This document shows, piece by piece, positions 42,863 to 53,504 of a stretch of DNA of 64,000 bases; position 1 is the first letter of the stretch; each line of letters starts with the position of its first letter. This stretch comes from Cherax quadricarinatus (taxonomy: Eukaryota > Arthropoda > Malacostraca > Decapoda > Parastacidae). Under the pieces are notes generated by a model. It ran no database searches and was not told where the DNA came from. It saw only the letters and a program-made list of their open reading frames with translations. The stretch spans positions 20,197,032 to 20,261,031 of the forward strand of contig NC_091307.1 of the NCBI RefSeq assembly GCF_038502225.1, in the 5' to 3' direction. A program made the translations under genes and the position numbers.

Positions 42863-43914
42863 ATAGATAATCACTTGGTGCGAAAGCAAGGTCCAGGAAG
42901 GTTACTGACCGACCGACGTCTTTTGGATTCTGGCCTTTCGGACTGTGTCATATATACTCTAGAGTCGAGAAGCTGTGACTGGAGGTCGCTAGTGCTATTG
43001 TAAGGTAGGTAGTTCCCACAGGTATGGCAAAGGATAAATGCACTATATACAGTGCAAGCTTTTATTTGTAAAATGAGGCTTGGCTCTCCGTACATGAAGG
43101 TTTTGTCTTCATAGTGTCAGTTTCTTTCCAGGACACTTATGTCTTCTTACGAGACGTGATGGACGAGCTGCCTCGCTCTGCTGACGACTTCACACGGTAA
43201 CTTTCACCCTTCCTGCCTGCGAAAGTAGGGCAGGTTGGGTGATTTGCAAAAGGTCGACTGAACTTCCAACAATCTTTGCGCTGACCCACACAGAACTAGA
43301 ATTTCTCATGAGTATGATAATAATAATAATAATAATGAAATATCGACAAATAATTTTGACAAAGATGCACACAGCCCGCTTCATTTTCCATGTTAGTTTC
43401 TTCGTTTAGAGACCAAGGGTGTGCTGGCCGGGCGGAGTTACAGCCTCCATTTATTCTAGTTATCCTAAACCGGTAATATTGAGTGTGATCTCTTATCTGT
43501 TATGTTTCCAGGAGTATCACCCATCGCTGTGAGGTCTTGAATCAGTCCCTTCAAAATGTAAAGGAAAAATTGCAGGAATACGAATATTAGAAACAGGAAA
43601 AATGAGTTTGCACTGAATATAAGCAGAAATTTTAAATGTTCACCTGCTATCTTATATGTTCATGAGACAAAGGAAGAGCCAGTAATATTCTTCAGCGTGA
43701 AGCTCATTTTCTTGTCATTATTATACCATGTTTATATCTTTATGTCAGGGCTCGGCCAGGGTAGTTGGAGTTGTAATCACGAGCTGCCCCGCTCGCAACC
43801 GTCTGTACTAATGAAGAGAAATTGATTATCCCTCACCCTTGTAAATTGTGTATCGGAGTGGTTGTAATAGGTAGGCCGTCTCATTACGTCCAGTGATACC
43901 ATTTGGTTTCGACA
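42863..43914. other. Unassigned DNA
   Basis: Contains (TAA)n at 43316-43337. No gene or family recognised. Confidence 0.4.
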
Positions 43915-44060
43915 CGGGCTGTCTTTTGATGCTGGTGAGGTGCTATTGATCCAGATAACTGGAGCTACCCGTCCCTTCCTTGGATCAAACCTGATTACCC
44001 CCCATCCCCGAGGCGCTACAAGCCTTCTCATGAATGTAATTAACACAGTCTATAAGGACG
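43915..44060 (+). repeat. Interspersed repeat family G
   Basis: TTTTGATGCTGGTGAGGTGC, ATTGATCCAGATAACTGGAG, AACCTGATTACCCCCCATCC and CGAGGCGCTACAAGCC. It lacks the TTTAGCGCT end. Confidence 0.6.
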
Positions 44061-44254
44061 ATAATCGACCGAGTGGCCAGTACTTTGTGATCCCTACAGT
44101 ATCATCCGCCTTGGTCTTAACCTTTTTCGCACTTGTGTATTTATAACTGCTCATTCTTGGAGTCTTTGTTCTACATAGTTTATCTTAATAAACTTGTCAT
44201 TATTACCTGAAAAGTGAAACATTGTTTGGGTATTGTTCGTTTCCCAATGTCACG
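44061..44254. other. Unassigned DNA
   Basis: Nothing recognised. Confidence 0.3.
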
Positions 44255-44935
44255 ATAGCCAGGAAGATGACAGGGTGATAGATAATGAAAACTTTCAAAA
44301 CATGGGAAATACTACCAGTGGTGACACTTTGCAAATCGCTTGTGCTCTCTCGTTTATAGTATTGTTCAATGTTGATAGCTCATTTCAAGGCAGGAGAAAT
44401 ATCAGATCTGGAACAGATGTAGAGATCATTTATTGCCCGCATAGAGCTAGTAAAGCATTTAAATTACTGGGAACGCTTTAAAGTTCTTAATATGTACTTT
44501 CCGGAGCGGAGGATAGAGAGTTACGTGTTGATATGTACCTGGAAAGGACTCGAGGGCCTTGTCCCAAATCTGCTCATTGCTATACCAATATACTGGAGTG
44601 AGAGATATGAGAGGAAGTGCAAAATAAACCTAGTGAAAAGCAGGGGCGCCTGAGGCCCTAAGTCCCAGACTATTCAGCGTCTTACCAGAGGATTGTAGAT
44701 GAATGGTTCAGTCTTACCAGAGGATATCAGAAGCACTGCTGGGACAAGTGTGGAAGTCTTTAAAAGGAAACTGGATATGTATCTTCACCAGGTACTAGAT
44801 CAACTGAGCTGTTGTGAATATATAGGTCAGCAGGCCGCCAGAAACAATATTCTGGTTAACCAGGCAAACACCAGACGAATCTGACTCAAGGCCGGGCTCC
44901 GGGAGCAGAAAAACTCCCAAGATTCATCAAAAGTA
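44255..44935 (+). pseudogene. LINE D RT C-terminus and tail
   Basis: Read in shifting frames: an ARKMTG block then ENFQNMGNTTSGDTLQIACA (another frame of FKTxxIxPVVTLFKSLVL), the AEISDLEQM-like and RSFIARI-like blocks, KHLNYWERFKVLN and a YSGAEDRELRVDMYLER-like block, then DISRSTAGTSVEVFKRKLD. The tail is GATCAACTGAGCTGTTGTG, CTGGTTAACCAGGC and CTCCGGGAGCAGAAAAACTC. At 44693-44710 an 18-bp insert splits a repeated CTTACCAGAGGA. Confidence 0.75.
44693..44710 (-). mobile_element. 18-bp truncated insert with 14-bp target duplication
   Basis: GTCTTACCAGAGGA occurs at 44679-44692 and 44711-44724. Between them TTGTAGATGAATGGTTCA matches the outer end of the element at 19834 (GTAGATGAATGGTTCAG). 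Only the extreme 3' terminus was inserted. Confidence 0.7.
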
Positions 44936-45141
44936 AATATAGAGAGCTGAGAGACGGTATATCAGTGTAGTAAAACACTTCATCTCCTGGCGAAGACCTG
45001 TTCGTTGATATGAGAGGCTTTGTGTTACTGACGTTCGCTTAATGCCCGGCTCCATCAGTGCCGCTACCGCTGTTGTGGTTGCCGTAGTGATAGTTATCAG
45101 TTTTCCTGCCAAATAAAATATCCGTAAATAAATTTGCAGCT
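44936..45141. other. Unassigned DNA
   Basis: Nothing recognised. Confidence 0.3.
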
Positions 45142-45290
45142 AACAAACAAAATGGTCATGAAAACTTGGTTTCGGTCCATCCTGGACCATTATCAGGATG
45201 GACCGAAACGTCATCTAGATTTCATCTCCCATTTGTTTGTCGTAAATTGTTGTAGCTACTGCATTGTGATTTACATTCATCTATAAATGA
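45142..45290. mobile_element. Inverted-repeat element with hammerhead-like hairpin
   Basis: Outer arms ACAAACAAAATGG and CCATTTGTTTGT enclose a hairpin (45174-45207) with arms GGTCCATCCTG and CAGGATGGACC. Both strands end in GACCGAAAC. On the minus strand 45169-45199 reads CUGAUAA, GGUCC-AGGAU-GGACC, GAAAC, close to a hammerhead core but with one core change. A right-hand extension to about 45290 ends in CATTGTGATTTACATTCATC, resembling tails of related elements. Confidence 0.55.
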
Positions 45291-45894
45291 ACTTACCTTT
45301 CTGTGAAGCACTTGTGACAGCAGCAGCTGAGGGACATGCTTCCAATTTCGCTTTTAAAGGAAATACAGAAAATGTGTTATATACTCTCCTGGCATCGTGA
45401 TGATTGTTTATTGAACCTCCCGGGGGCCTTCCCAAGCAGCAATCCACAATGCAATGATCGGGAAAATTTTAATCAACTAAGGAGTGTAGTTTAATAGGCA
45501 ACCGATTACCAAGATGGCAATTACCTTTAGACCGAAAATTAAGTATTGATTTGTGATAAACATTACGGAGGATTAAATTGCATCTATAATGGAGGCAACT
45601 CAATTTTGGTAATGAAGGAGGCTATCGGCGCATCTTACCGGGTAATGAATGCAGGACTCGCGCCAGGACCGTTGGGGAAATCCTTTTTGGCAAGAGTCTT
45701 CGTGATGGATGGCAGGAGACAGCCAGGCTTCCGTTAGTCTTTGTTCCCACAATGTTACTATCATATAGAATAAGATAACCTCACACTTCGAATTTTCCCA
45801 CAATCTATCATATATAATACAATACCAGTACACTGCAGGTTTCCCACAATGTAATTATCATAAAGAATTGGGTAGCAGCACACTGTTCTTGTTC
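45291..45894. other. Unassigned DNA
   Basis: No repeat family recognised; TATCATATAGAATAAG near 45761 and similar words at 45850 may be family F traces. Confidence 0.35.
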
Positions 45895-47250
45895 CCAGCG
45901 TAACTAGATACCTGAAGGATGCTTCCGGGAGGAGAAGGACAACGCTCTAGCGGCCTTTTCCCAAGCCAGGCCTCCTGGTGGATCAAGGCCTGATGAACCA
46001 GACTGTTACTGTTGGCCACACGTAGTCCAAAGTATGAGTCACAGCCTGACTGGTCAGAACCAATTTCGAGGAATTTGTCAAATTCTCTCTTTAAGACTGC
46101 CAGAGATTTGTTGGCAATTTCCCTTACACACGAAGGGAGGGCTTTGACACTCATCGTTGCACACCTGCAGTTTATTAGAAGTACTTTGTACTATCTGCCA
46201 AGTTTCTTGTTTTCATACGGAGTGACTTCAGTGCAGATTTAAGATCAGTTTCTTCAGGATTTTCTTGGTGTAAATTATGACGCACCCTTCTTACTTACGT
46301 TCCAGAGAGTAAGTTCAAGGAGTTTCAATCATTTCCAGTCGTTCAGATGTTTGAGTGAATATATAGGGCAGAAAATATTCTCAGCAAGTTTTCTAAGACA
46401 GGAATCTCGCTGCCTTGAAGTGGGCCGTTAGTATACAGCGGTATTCTAGCCTGGAGAAAATCATCATTGCCTCAGCATCTATTGTCTAGAACGTTGTAGT
46501 TATTCATCCTACCATTTTCTTTGTGGTAGCGATTGTAAAATTATCTCGAATGTGAAATTTGACATCATTACTCCCAAGTCTCGCACGTGGAATTTGTACG
46601 CTGTTGAACGGTGTGTTTGTCCTGTTGTGTTTGTGTTTGTTTCCGGCATCCTTCCATAACGGAGTAAATAAAACGTGTCCTCGCTGAACATAATATTGTT
46701 GTCTGAGGCACACTGGAAGAATTTATCTAAATCCCCCTGAAGATTCGTTGTTTTGGATGGTCGCCACTCATGGAGATTCTAGTGTGATCACCAAATGATA
46801 TTATGGTGCTGTTATTTGTTCTTGTTATTTCGGTTATAAGAAGGAGAAACAGAACTTGAGAGAGTAGTGTGCCTTGAGGAACAGAACTTTTCACTGTGGC
46901 AGCCTCCGACTTCTCTCTGTTTACTACGCCTCTGTAGGTTCGGTTCATTAAAAAGTTAAAAATCCATTTGCTCACTTTTCCAGTTATTTCTTTTGCACTT
47001 GTGGAAATCTTTGCAGAACCAGTGTACAATACATCAGCATTTAGCTTGTCTTCCACTGTATCCCAAACCATGTCGTGTTGACTTAGTAATTGTGAAAGAG
47101 CGAATTGCTCTGAAACCATGCTGTCCTGGATTGTGCAACTGTTGTGATTCCTTGTAGTGTCAATCTTACTTCTTAGGACGCGTTCACAGACTTGGATTTT
47201 GTGAGGTTAGCTATTTTATAGTAGTGCGCTGCGGGAATTTCCAGTGTATT
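45895..47250 (-). pseudogene. LINE D: longest copy, RT core to tail
   Basis: The minus frame 47119-46727 has MVSEQFALSQLLSQHDMVWD, EITGKVSKWIFNFLMNRTYR, ATVKSSVPQGTLLSQVLFLL (motif B) and a FGDHTRISMSG block where FADDT is expected (motif C degraded to FGDH). Next come QCASDNNIMFSEDTFYLLRY and VRDLGVMMSNFTF, then a worn thumb region to 46240. The tail 46154-45895 has SVKALPSCVREIANKSLAVL, REFDKFLEIGSDQSGCDSYF and the D tail words. It links the RT and the tail families in one copy. Confidence 0.8.
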
Positions 47251-47934
47251 ATATTGAATGCGGTAACAGGAGACTGATGTTTTATTTCCCTGTGATTAAA
47301 AACATCCGAGTTAGCGTCAAGGTGTACCTACTCTGTCCCTCGGTGTATTTCTCGCCAGTAGCAACTTTCATTCCCACACCAGGTGTTATCTGTGTTTCTC
47401 ACTAGCAACTATTCCATCACCCAGCATCTCTCACTGCTTCAAAAGGTGTAACTACCTCATCAAGAGCATCATTCACTCCTCAGAGAGCCTTGATGTTCAG
47501 CTCCTACCGTCACTTTAAGAGACGCACTGCTGGTGGCCAGCGTCAGATTTCCAGCGGACAGCTTGAGTAATGAAACCTGCCTAGCATGACGGCCACTTGG
47601 TATAATTTAAACTTTACGTAAATGCTACGCGTTAAACATAAGTATGACAATGGGGGATTGTCTTTAAAAAGAATGTTTACTATATCTTTTTACAATTGCA
47701 AAAAAGATACTAAGCAGGGAAGCAGAGGTGGCGGGAATACTAACATTGGCGCAACCAGTGAGAATCCAAGACAGGATTGTCCTAATTGGTTGTGTCATGT
47801 TGATATATCTAGCTCTGGCTATCTCAGGATTCAAGCTCATTGTAGTATCCTGAAATTCGAACTCACTGCGTCATCATGCCCTGTGAGAGCCTTGTTATCC
47901 TCTAAAACAACTCGGCATACGTGAAGTTAAATTC

Positions 47935-47935
<1 letters not shown>
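47251..47935. other. Unassigned DNA
   Basis: A 100-codon plus frame (47622-47924) has no recognisable domain. Confidence 0.35.
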
Positions 47936-47969
<34 letters not shown>

Positions 47970-48478
47970 TCTTTACTACAAGTACATGTACAAGGTATAC
48001 AGGCCTAAATAACAACAAAAAAAGGCACAATACCGTGACTGGAACGATACACAAATAACCCGCACATAGAAGAGAGGAGCTTACGACGACGTTTCGGTCC
48101 GACTTGGGCCATTTACAAAGTCACACTGTGCCTTTGTAAATGGTCCAAGTCGGACCGAATCGTCGTCGTAAGCTCCTCTCTTCTATGTGCGGGTTATTTG
48201 TATATACAGGCCTAGTTAACATCAATGGCATACTACTACATAGAAAGCCGCTTGTAATGCAGAACATTTCGGGCAAATTAGGTCAATTTTGTCCCAGGAT
48301 GCGACCCACACCAGTCGACTAACACCCAGGTACCCATTTTACTGATGGGTGAACATATACAACCGGTGTAAGGAAACACGCCCAGTGTTTCCACCTCTTC
48401 GCCGGAAATCGAACCCGGACCCTCACCGTGTGAAGCGAGAGCTTTTGCCACCAGGCCACGGGGCACGGGGCAGCAAGC
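47936..48478 (-). mobile_element. tRNA-derived SINE, interrupted
   Basis: On the minus strand the head has an A-box-like GTGGCCTGGTGGC (48459-48447) and a B-box GGGTTCGATTTCC (48416-48404) about 31 bp apart, as in tRNA genes. The body then reads CACTGGGCGTGTTTCC, GGGTACCTGGGTGTTAG and GGGTCGCATCCTGGGAC. The 3' part (GTACATGTACTTGTAGTAAA) ends in an (ATT)n tract at 47936-47969. The body is split at 48008-48202 by an inserted element. tRNA heads with internal RNA polymerase III boxes are typical of SINEs. The tRNA of origin is not identified. Confidence 0.8.
48008..48202 (-). mobile_element. 195-bp inverted-repeat element with 12-bp target duplication
   Basis: Flanked by TATACAGGCCTA at 47996-48007 and 48203-48214, within a SINE. 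Arms 48051-48124 and 48128-48201 pair at about 71 of 74 positions, with only 3 bp between them. Each arm has GGTCC(A/G)A(C/G)TCGGACC-type self-complementarity next to GAAACGTCGTCG. Only the left end extends, giving on the minus strand CCAGTCACGGTATTGTGCC and a T run. Related to 26377-26599. Confidence 0.8.
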
Positions 48479-48479
48479 A

Positions 48480-48665
48480 AGTATTGTGACAATATTAACT
48501 TTTTGAATAGAAATTTATCAAGTTTTATCCATCTTGTCGGCATCTTGTCCTCGTGAGGAATTAGACACATGCGAAACGTCTCCAGATAAAACCACTAGCT
48601 GGCGGAACATCTATAAATGAAGATACCCAGGTGTTGCATGTCTAATTCTTCTAATTGTCTACATT
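48480..48665. repeat. Possible further TGTCGG-type element
   Basis: ATCTTGTCGGCATCTTGTCC (about 48530), GAATTAGACACATGCGAAAC, and an inverted GCATGTCTAATTC at about 48637 share words with the ribozyme-like elements. No clear boundaries. Confidence 0.35.
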
Positions 48666-48839
48666 GTAAATCAATACTGTACTATTTCGTCCTTGGATCT
48701 GAGCCTCCATGCTTAGGTGTTGTGGTCTGACTCAGTCCCGACAGGTCGCCCATTGAATGATCTATGTGGCTCTTTACGTTGTGCGGCTTTATTATTATTA
48801 TTATTAAAATAAATATCTAACCTAGTACATACTCATTCA
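48666..48839. other. Unassigned DNA with (ATT)n
   Basis: An (ATT)n tract lies at about 48788-48806. Confidence 0.4.
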
Positions 48840-48965
48840 GCTCCTGAGAAATGGGAGGCAATCAGGATCTGTTCGAGAGAACTCCAAGTCCAGGTTTTTA
48901 TTTTATCAGCAGCTCTTCACCAGCATCAAGGAACATTCCTTGAGGGGGTTGTGCCGCTTGAGCAG
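48840..48965 (-). repeat. Interspersed repeat family G
   Basis: CTCCTGAGAAATGGGAGGC, AATCAGGATCTG and CAGCTCTTCACCAGCATCAA: a reversed G copy. Confidence 0.65.
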
Positions 48966-49434
48966 CTAGTTTATTATACACCAGCAGTTTCATTCTGTGA
49001 GTGGTACTGCAAAAAACAAGATTGCATAGACTACAGTGGGTCTTCGTTAAACCCCACTGGGCATATGTGATTTTTAAGATATTTCATTCACTGCGGCAGT
49101 GTCCAAATATCTAAGCACAGGAGTGGAAATCTCGGGATATTCGGTATTATTCATATGCTAGTCATGGTCATGTAGTCACTAAAATGACTTGATACTTCCC
49201 ATTTGAAGTTAGTATTAGCCAGGATTAAAAGTGTTTAATTAATTAATCATCAGGTTTCAGCTGGTGTTTGCCAAGTCGGTCAACACTACACTATCCACTT
49301 GGCTGTAAAAAATCCATTGTGTTTATCTAGGGAGAGTATGTCTGGTTTGTGTTGCTGTAGTGAGGTTGCAGGTTCTCCTAACCTGAACGTTACCTGAAGA
49401 TGGACTTGGGGATCATCGTCCTCGTCGACTAGTC
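48966..49434. other. Unassigned DNA
   Basis: Nothing recognised. Confidence 0.3.
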
Positions 49435-49760
49435 CCAGACCCCGCCTTTCTGTTGACATGCCTGATCAGCGAGGCTGTTGGTGCTTGTTGTGAGCAGTCC
49501 GTTTCAGCACCACAATCCAGCTGATTTGTTTATCAGCTGATAAACAAATATTCTTTCCTGAAGAGCATTTGGGTTACCTGGAGGTTACCTGGAGGTTATT
49601 CCGGGGATCAACGCCCCCGCGGCCCGGTCCATGACCAGGCCTCCCGATGGATCAGGGCCTGATCAACTAGGCTGTTACTGCTGGCCGCACGCAGTCCAAC
49701 GTACGAGCCACAGCCCGGCTGATCCGGCCGGGCTGCATCAAAAGTTTCACTTGTTCGATG
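49435..49760 (-). repeat. LINE D tail, well preserved
   Basis: Plus-strand words TTACCTGGAGGTTATTCCGG, GATCAACGCCCCCGCGGCCC, ATGGATCAGGGCCTGATC and GCACGCAGTCCAACGTACGA are the reverse of the D tail at 16.6 kb. TTACCTGGAGG is doubled at the tail end (about 49573-49595), a likely terminal repeat of the LINE. A second, shorter worn tail may lie at 49435-49530. Confidence 0.8.
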
Positions 49761-49854
49761 GGAGGAGTTTGAAAAGTAATGGTCCCGTTATGCGTATCGA
49801 GTTATTTCTTGGTGTACATTTTTTTATATTTTTTTTTTCTGCCACTGTAGTCTG
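49761..49854. other. Unassigned T-rich DNA
   Basis: Nothing recognised. Confidence 0.3.
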
Positions 49855-50037
49855 TGTGTGTGTGTGTTAGTTACCATTTTGTCCTAGGCACTTGTCGATT
49901 AGACACTAGGCCTGTTGTATATGCGTGCTTGTGTGTGTGTGTGTGTGTGTGTGTGTAATTGTAAGGGAGGCAGGGTGAGAGGTGGTGTGTGTGTGTGTGA
50001 GTGTGAGTATAAGTGTAAGGGAGGCAGGGTTAGACGC

Positions 50038-50079
<42 letters not shown>

Positions 50080-50619
50080 TGTGTGTGAATGTAAGTGTAA
50101 GGGAGGCAGGGTGAGAGGTGGTGTGTATGTGTGTGAGTGTAAGTGTAAGGGAGGCAGGGTGAGAGGTGGTGTGTGTGTGTGAGTGTAAGGGAGGCAGGGT
50201 GAGAGGTGGTGTGTGTGTGTGTGAGTGTAAGTGTAAGGGAGGCAGGGTGAGAGGTGGTGTGTATGTGTGTGAGTGTAAGTGTAAGGGAGGCAGGGTGAGA
50301 GGTGGTGTGTGTGTGTGAGTGTAAGGGAGGCAGGGTGAGAGGTGGTGCGGGTGTGTGAGTGTAAGTGTAAGGGAGGCAGGGTGAGAGGTGGTGTGTGTGT
50401 GTGTGTGTTAGTTACCATTTGGTCCTAGACACATGTCGATTAGACACTAGGCCTGTTGTATGTGCATGCGTGTATGTGTGTGTGTATGTATGTGTGTGTG
50501 TGTGTGTATGTGTGTGTGTGTATGTGTGTGTTAGTTACCATTTGGTCCTAGGCACATGTCGATTAGACACTAGGCCTGTGTGTATATGTGTGTGTGTGTA
50601 TGTGTGAGTGTGAGTGTGT

Positions 50620-50666
<47 letters not shown>

Positions 50667-50740
50667 TGTGTGTATGTGTGCGTGCGTGCGTGCGTGAGTG
50701 TAAGTGTAAGGGAGGCAGAGTGAGAGGTGGTGTGTGTGTG
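49855..50740. repeat. Composite GT-rich minisatellite
   Basis: Two interleaved unit types. One, GTAAGGGAGGCAGGGTGAGA with GGTGGTGTGTGTG, occurs about ten times (49970-50395 and 50701). The other, about 50 bp, GTTAGTTACCATTT with CACTAGGCCTGT, starts at 49866, 50407 and 50530. (GT)n tracts separate them. Long Thr-His and Val-Cys frames are artefacts. Confidence 0.9.
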
Positions 50741-50940
50741 TATCTGAAGAACTAATTGTTTGCAGTTAGCGCCCGGCCGGTCCCTCGTGTTTAACAGTCT
50801 CTCACTAACAAGGGCAAACCTGCCAACACACACCTCTCCAACACACCTCTCCAACACTTCCCTTCTAACCTAACTCACTCGTGTAGTTACTCAAGCAGAT
50901 ATTTTCACGCACTAAATTTATGCATTGTTGGTTGTGTAAA

Positions 50941-50944
<4 letters not shown>
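50741..50944. other. Unassigned DNA
   Basis: AACACACCTCTCC is doubled near 50826-50852. Confidence 0.3.

Positions 50945-51024
<80 letters not shown>
50945..51024. repeat. (TA)n microsatellite
   Basis: About 40 TA units, directly at the 5' end of the RTE LINE. Confidence 0.97.
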
Positions 51025-51027
<3 letters not shown>

Positions 51028-51374
51028 TTATTATTGAAAGAATTAAGAGTAAGACGGAGAATAGGATAGCAGATGAACAAGGAGGCTTTAGGAAAGGTAG
51101 GGGGTGTGTGGACCAGGTGTTTACAGTGAAACGTATAAGTGAACAGTATTTAGATAAGGCTAAAGAGGTCTTTGTGGCATTTATGGATTTGGAAAAGGCG
51201 TATGACAGGGTGGATAGGGGGGCAGTGTGGCAGATGTTGCAGGTGTATGGTGTAGGAGGTAGGTTACTGAAAGCAGTGAAGAGTTTTTATGAGGATAGTG
51301 AGGCCCAAGTTAGAGTATGTAGGAAAGAGGGAAATTATTTCCCAGTAAAAGTAGGCCTTAGAAAGGATGTGTGA
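51025..51374 (+). pseudogene. RTE RT, N-terminal part
   Basis: In frame from the TA tract: RIADEQGGFRKGRGCVDQVF (block 2a), VAFMDLEKAYDRVDRGAVWQ (motif A with Asp), LLKAVKSFYEDSEAQVRV and FPVKVGLRKDV (start of motif B, GLRQG-like), then a stop. No real start codon; the frame enters from the repeat. Confidence 0.82.
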
Positions 51375-52241
51375 TGTCACCGTGGTTGTTTAATATATTT
51401 ATTGATGGGGTTGTAAGAGAAGTAAATGCGAGGGTCTTGGCAAGAGGTGTGGAGTTAAAAGATAAAGAATCACACTGATGACACTGTGCTCTTGTGAGAT
51501 TCTGAAGAGAAGTTGCAGAGATTGGTGGATGAATTTGGTAGGGTGTGCAAAAGAAGAAAATTAAAAGTGAATACAGGAAATAGTAAGGTTATGAGGATAA
51601 CAAAAAGATTAGGTGATGAAAGATTGGATATCAGATTGGAGGGAGAGAGTATGGAGGAGGTGAATGTATTCAGATATTTGGGAGTGGACGTGTCAGCGGA
51701 TGGGTCTATGAAAGATGAGGTGAATCATAGAATTGATGAGGGGAAAAGAGTGAGTGGTGCACTTAGGAGTCTGTGGAGACAAAGAACTTTGTCCTTGGAG
51801 GCAAAGAGGGGAATGCATGAGAGTATAGTTTTACCAACGCTCTTATATGGGTGTGAAGCATGGGTGATGAATGTTGCAGCGAGGAGAAGGCTGGAGGCAG
51901 TGGAGATGTCATGTCTGAGGGCAATGTGTGGTGTGAATATAATGCAGAGAATTCGTAGTTTGGAAGTTAGGAAGAGGTGCGGGATTACCAAAACTGTTGT
52001 CCAGAGGGCTGAGGAAGGGTTGTTGAGGTGGTTCGGACATGTAGAGAGAATGGAGCGAAACAGAGTGACTTCAAGAGTGTATCAATCTGTAGTGGAAGGA
52101 AGGCGGGGTAGGGGTCGGCCTAGGAAAGGTTGGAGGGAGGGGGTAAAGGAGGTTTTGTGTGCGAGGGGCTTGGACTTCCAGCATGCATGCGTGAGCGTGT
52201 TTGATATGAGTGAATGGAGACAAATGGTTTTTAATACTTGA
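51375..52241 (+). pseudogene. RTE RT, motif C region and C-terminus
   Basis: Near 51470-51490 the motif C block reads SHTDDTVLL with a frameshift before it, so the first half of YADD is damaged but the Asp pair is kept. The open frame 51513-52241 has LQRLVDEFGRVCKRRKLKVN, NVFRYLGVDVSADGSMKDEV, IVLPTLLYGCEAWVM, RSLEVRKRCGI, LLRWFGHVERMERNRVTSRV and GRGRPRKGWREGVKE. These are the standard RTE C-terminal blocks. Confidence 0.85.
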
Positions 52242-52490
52242 CGTGCTGTTGGAGTGTGAGCAAAGTAACATTTATGAAATTGTTCAGGGAAACCGGCAGG
52301 CCGGACTTGAGCCCTGGAGATGGGAAGTACAGTGTCTGCACTCTGAAGGAGGGGTGTTAATGTTGCAGTTTAAACTGTAGTGTAAAGCACCCTTCTGGCA
52401 AGACAGTGATGGAGTGAATGATGGTGAAAGTTTTTCTTTTTCGGGCCACCCTGCCTTGGTGGGAATCGGCCAGTGTGATAATAAAAAAAA

Positions 52491-52608
<118 letters not shown>

Positions 52609-52664
52609 AAGGAAAATTAATGATGAAAACAATTTCCAGAAGTCATCGTTGACCACAGCACTAT

Positions 52665-52800
52665 TTTGTGTGCTGATGAAGGGCTCTTCATCCAAGGGAA
52701 TGAGGCTACCCTCCACTTACATTAAACCTGATTACCTCCCATTCTTCATTGCGTTACATAACCCCCTACGGGTTTAGCGCTTTCCCTCAAATCTAATATA
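52665..52800 (+). repeat. Interspersed repeat family G
   Basis: GTGCTGATGAAGGGCTCTTC, ATCCAAGGGAATGAGGCTAC, AACCTGATTACCTCCCATTC and CCCTACGGGTTTAGCGCTTT; a complete copy. Confidence 0.7.
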
Positions 52801-53504
52801 TTCCCCCCAAGAGAGGTAGGTAGTTTAAGGAATTAGATCCATACTTCGATTTCTAGGACCGAGGGAATTGCCTGGCGAGTTTAGATTGACGAGCAGAGGA
52901 AATGTTTAAGTGGCTGGAATGCCTGCAGTGCTTACAATGGAATTTTTATATCGGAATTTGTTGAATTTTGTATAATATTGGCCAAATTACTGACATCTGA
53001 GCAGTCTAGAGGGTAATTCTAATAGGTGAATGGGCAGTTTCTTGCGCTAATTGATGATCATAATCTTTTCTGCGTGATAAAATATAACAGGAAAACATTA
53101 GCTTTTGTGTCCATTGTGTGTCATAGAGCGCAGAGAGGCAGCACACTGCGCATGTGCTTAATTCTATTTAATAAATCTTCTCTTTAAGATTTAGGCATAA
53201 ATTCTACGAGAAGTACGTAAAGAAGTGTATCCGCAAACAGCGTGGTGGAACCAGCACTTCGTCGTCATATTCCCTTGTTCACAAGCCGCCGTAAAAAGAC
53301 TGCGAACTGCAAGGGAACAGTGCCCGAGTAAAAAAAAAACTGGCACTTGTGTGTTTTTTAAGCGTGGTGTGGAGAGGCAGTTGAGAATACGTTGCTCAGA
53401 TCTCTGCGAGGCAGTGAGTTCTTGAGGCTCCATGGCTGCCTCTGCTGCTAATGCCTGAGTCAACACTTCCTCCACTTCCCACTTCCTCCCCTTCCAACCC
53501 ATCA
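52801..53504. other. Unassigned DNA with a family F trace
   Basis: ATAACAGGAAAACATTAGC at about 53087 and TTTTGTGTCCATTGTG resemble the end of family F. No gene. Confidence 0.35.

Larger units (their letters stand above)
51025..52490 (+). mobile_element. RTE-type LINE, 5'-truncated
   Basis: RT from the fingers region to the C-terminus, then a short 3' UTR ending GGGCCACCCTGCCTTGGTGG (52443-52462) with a T/A-rich end and (TA)n. ORFs at 51025-51374 and 51513-52241 carry the domain. The gap between them is frameshifted. The endonuclease half is missing. RTE elements are compact LINEs that often supply SINE tails, and the unit at 1412-1876 has this tail. Confidence 0.85.

Noticed and set aside
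47622..47924. 100-codon plus frame
   Set aside because: No motif, no neighbour support; left as unassigned.
48404..48459. A functional tRNA gene on the minus strand
   Set aside because: A and B boxes are present but no acceptor or anticodon arms pair convincingly, and a SINE body follows.
49906..50418. Thr-His-rich 170-codon repeat protein
   Set aside because: Translation of the composite GT minisatellite.
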